Of a stretch of DNA of 64,000 bases, positions 62,645 to 64,000 are shown one piece after another. Under the pieces are notes generated by a model. That model worked only from the letters and a program-made list of their open reading frames with translations. It was not told where the DNA came from and made no database searches. The DNA lies in assembly GCF_011039205.1 (NCBI RefSeq), contig NZ_JAAKEL010000001.1, positions 1-64,000 of the forward strand, given 5' to 3'. Source of the DNA: Dysgonomonas sp. ZJ279 (GTDB taxonomy: Bacteria; Bacteroidota; Bacteroidia; Bacteroidales; Dysgonomonadaceae). Every line of letters begins with the position of its first letter. Positions within the stretch are counted from its first letter, which is position 1. Both the position numbers and the translations under genes were made by a program.

Positions 62645-63694
62645 CTAAGTAAGACTCAAATGTAATTGCTTGGATGATCCCCAATTCCATTCCTCAATCA
62701 CTTTACCTTGGATGCTTGGAGCTTTTGTTCCTTTTCCAAAATTAATAGGCGATGTTTCGATGTATGCTTCATCCCACAATTGCTGGTCGATAAGGCTTTG
62801 CAGTAGTTGGTTGCCGCCTTCTACTAACACCGAATTTATATGGTGATCTCTAAGTATTTTAAATATTTGGGCAAACAGTGTTTCATCGAAAGTAATTTCT
62901 TTATAGAGTATGTTGTTTGCCGACTTGATCGTAGGTATTTTCTCTACAAATACAATTGTTTCCACCTTTCCGTCAAAAATCTGGTAATCAAGAGGAATAC
63001 GAGTCTGTCTGTCTAGTATTATCCGAACCGGATTTTTTCCATACCAATAGCGGGTTGTCAGCGATGGATTATCATTCACTGCTGTATTTGTTCCAATCAT
63101 TATGGCCGAAACTTCTGCTCTTTTTTTGTGCACAAGCATTCGTGTGAAATCATTGGAAATTGGAGTTGGTTCAGGTTTTTCGCCTTTTATACGCTCTTTA
63201 TCAATAAATCCATCTTGGGTTTGTGCCCATTTCAGATAGATGTAAGGGCGTCTTTTAGTTTGAGCGGTAAAGAACTCTTTATTAAGCAAAAGTGCTTCTT
63301 TTTCCAATATCCCTGTGATAACATTAATGCCGGCGTCTTGCAACATTTTAATCCCCTTTCCTGCAACGGCATGGTAAGGGTCAAGGCACGCAACAACTGC
63401 ATTAGGTATCTTGCTATCAATAATTAGTTGAGAGCAGGGAGGGGTCTTTCCATGATGCGAACATGGTTCGAGAGAGACATATATTGTCGACTCTTTGAGT
63501 AAAGACTTATCTCTGACACTATTAATAGCATTCACCTCAGCATGTGCTTTGCCATACTGACGATGGTATCCTTCTCCGATAATTTTATTGCCATGAACTA
63601 TAACTGCACCAACCATTGGATTGGGGCTTACAAGACCCTTTCCGTTAGTTGCTAATTGTAAGCAGCGGTGCATATATTTTTCGTCGACAATCAT
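62645..63694 (-). CDS. ribD: Riboflavin biosynthesis deaminase/reductase RibD
   Basis: A 349-residue bifunctional RibD. The N-terminal deaminase has GKAHAEVNAI (about 44-53, zinc ligand His and acid Glu) and EPCSHHGKTPPC (about 77-88, zinc Cys pair). The C-terminal reductase has KRRPYIYLKWAQTQDGFI and INSVLVEGGNQLLQSLI. It performs two steps from the pyrimidine product of RibA to riboflavin. No FMN riboswitch is seen upstream. Confidence 0.95.
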   Translation of the reverse strand: MIVDEKYMHRCLQLATNGKGLVSPNPMVGAVIVHGNKIIGEGYHRQYGKAHAEVNAINSVRDKSLLKESTIYVSLEPCSHHGKTPPCSQLIIDSKIPNAVVACLDPYHAVAGKGIKMLQDAGINVITGILEKEALLLNKEFFTAQTKRRPYIYLKWAQTQDGFIDKERIKGEKPEPTPISNDFTRMLVHKKRAEVSAIMIGTNTAVNDNPSLTTRYWYGKNPVRIILDRQTRIPLDYQIFDGKVETIVFVEKIPTIKSANNILYKEITFDETLFAQIFKILRDHHINSVLVEGGNQLLQSLIDQQLWDEAYIETSPINFGKGTKAPSIQGKVIEEWNWGSSKQLHLSLT

Positions 63695-63768
63695 ATTTCT
63701 TTGAGTTACTAATTGGAGAAACGCAAATTTCAGATGGATATTTTATTCAAACTCTTTTTTATGAAAAA

Positions 63769-64000
63769 TTAGCGTGCCGCTATTACTTCTATTTCTACGA
63801 GTGCACCTTTTGGTAGATCTTTTACCGCAAATGCCGAACGGGCAGGGAATGTGCCCTCAAACTGGCTTGCATACACATCATTCATCTCTCCGAAGTCCAT
63901 AATGCTAGCTAGTAAAACAGTTGTTTTTACAACATTATCCATGGTTAATCCGGCTTCGGCAAGAATTGCTTTTATATTTTTAAAAGATTGAGCTGTTTGT
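63769..64000 (-). CDS. RidA family protein, partial
   Basis: The frame, stop at 63769, runs off the right edge. It shows the C-terminal half of RidA/Yjg[37 protein letters not shown], residues [26 protein letters not shown]. The Arg in PARSAF is the substrate-binding residue. RidA hydrolyses reactive enamines/imines. Upstream half lies outside the window. Confidence 0.9.
   Translation of the reverse strand, partial: QTAQSFKNIKAILAEAGLTMDNVVKTTVLLASIMDFGEMNDVYASQFEGTFPARSAFAVKDLPKGALVEIEVIAAR

Overview
The window comes from a low-GC member of the Bacteroidetes, most likely order Bacteroidales and plausibly Dysgonomonas or a relative. The evidence is the -7 motif TAnnTTTG at many starts, lipoproteins with acidic residues after the lipobox Cys, and Bacteroidales families such as DUF1460, DUF2027-Smr, DUF3256, DUF6089, DUF6242 and the GH3/beta-lactamase fusion. 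The genus is an inference.

Positions 1-25554 are most of a Mu-like (transposable, contractile-tailed) prophage. Its immunity end is at the right: repressor (24717-25373, +) and a divergent early operon running leftward (Ner-like protein, MuA-like DDE transposase, MuB-like ATPase, DUF3164 protein, P-loop ATPase, HAD phosphatase). A late block runs rightward (1532-16208): ClpP-like protease/scaffold, capsid, sheath, tube, frameshifted tail chaperone, hub, spike, baseplate, lysis cassette, fibres, adenine methylase. Terminase genes (138-1350) point the other way at the left edge. An IS21-type element end (1-160) cuts the large terminase gene, so the prophage looks defective, and its other end lies outside the window. 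At the right the prophage interrupts a RepA-like AAA ATPase gene.

Three unusual phage features stand out. (1) Three short tRNA-like elements (acceptor helix plus T arm, no anticodon arm) sit exactly in intercistronic gaps of the early operon, which suggests mRNA processing signals. (2) Triads of TTTAAA spaced exactly 11 bp apart sit directly upstream of several phage start codons. (3) The tail fibre ends in an SGNH-hydrolase domain closely matching one carried by a neighbouring surface lipoprotein of moron type, which suggests paired receptor modification and superinfection exclusion.

Positions 25555-27593 are repeat-rich: three palindromic GCGTAAA arrays, an inverted pair of MITE-like repeats, a 46-residue exported ORF and a candidate structured RNA (26840-26998).

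Positions 27594-64000 are ordinary chromosome: a wall-hydrolase cluster (GH3/beta-lactamase fusion, VanX-like dipeptidase), an ECF sigma factor with a membrane partner, pnp, an orphan TonB plug protein, an SNase, an rRNA/tRNA methylase, truA, nhaA, a DMT transporter, queA, mltG, an initiating sugar transferase, fhs, the outer-membrane assembly cluster uppS-bamA-ompH-ompH, ribD and a partial RidA gene.
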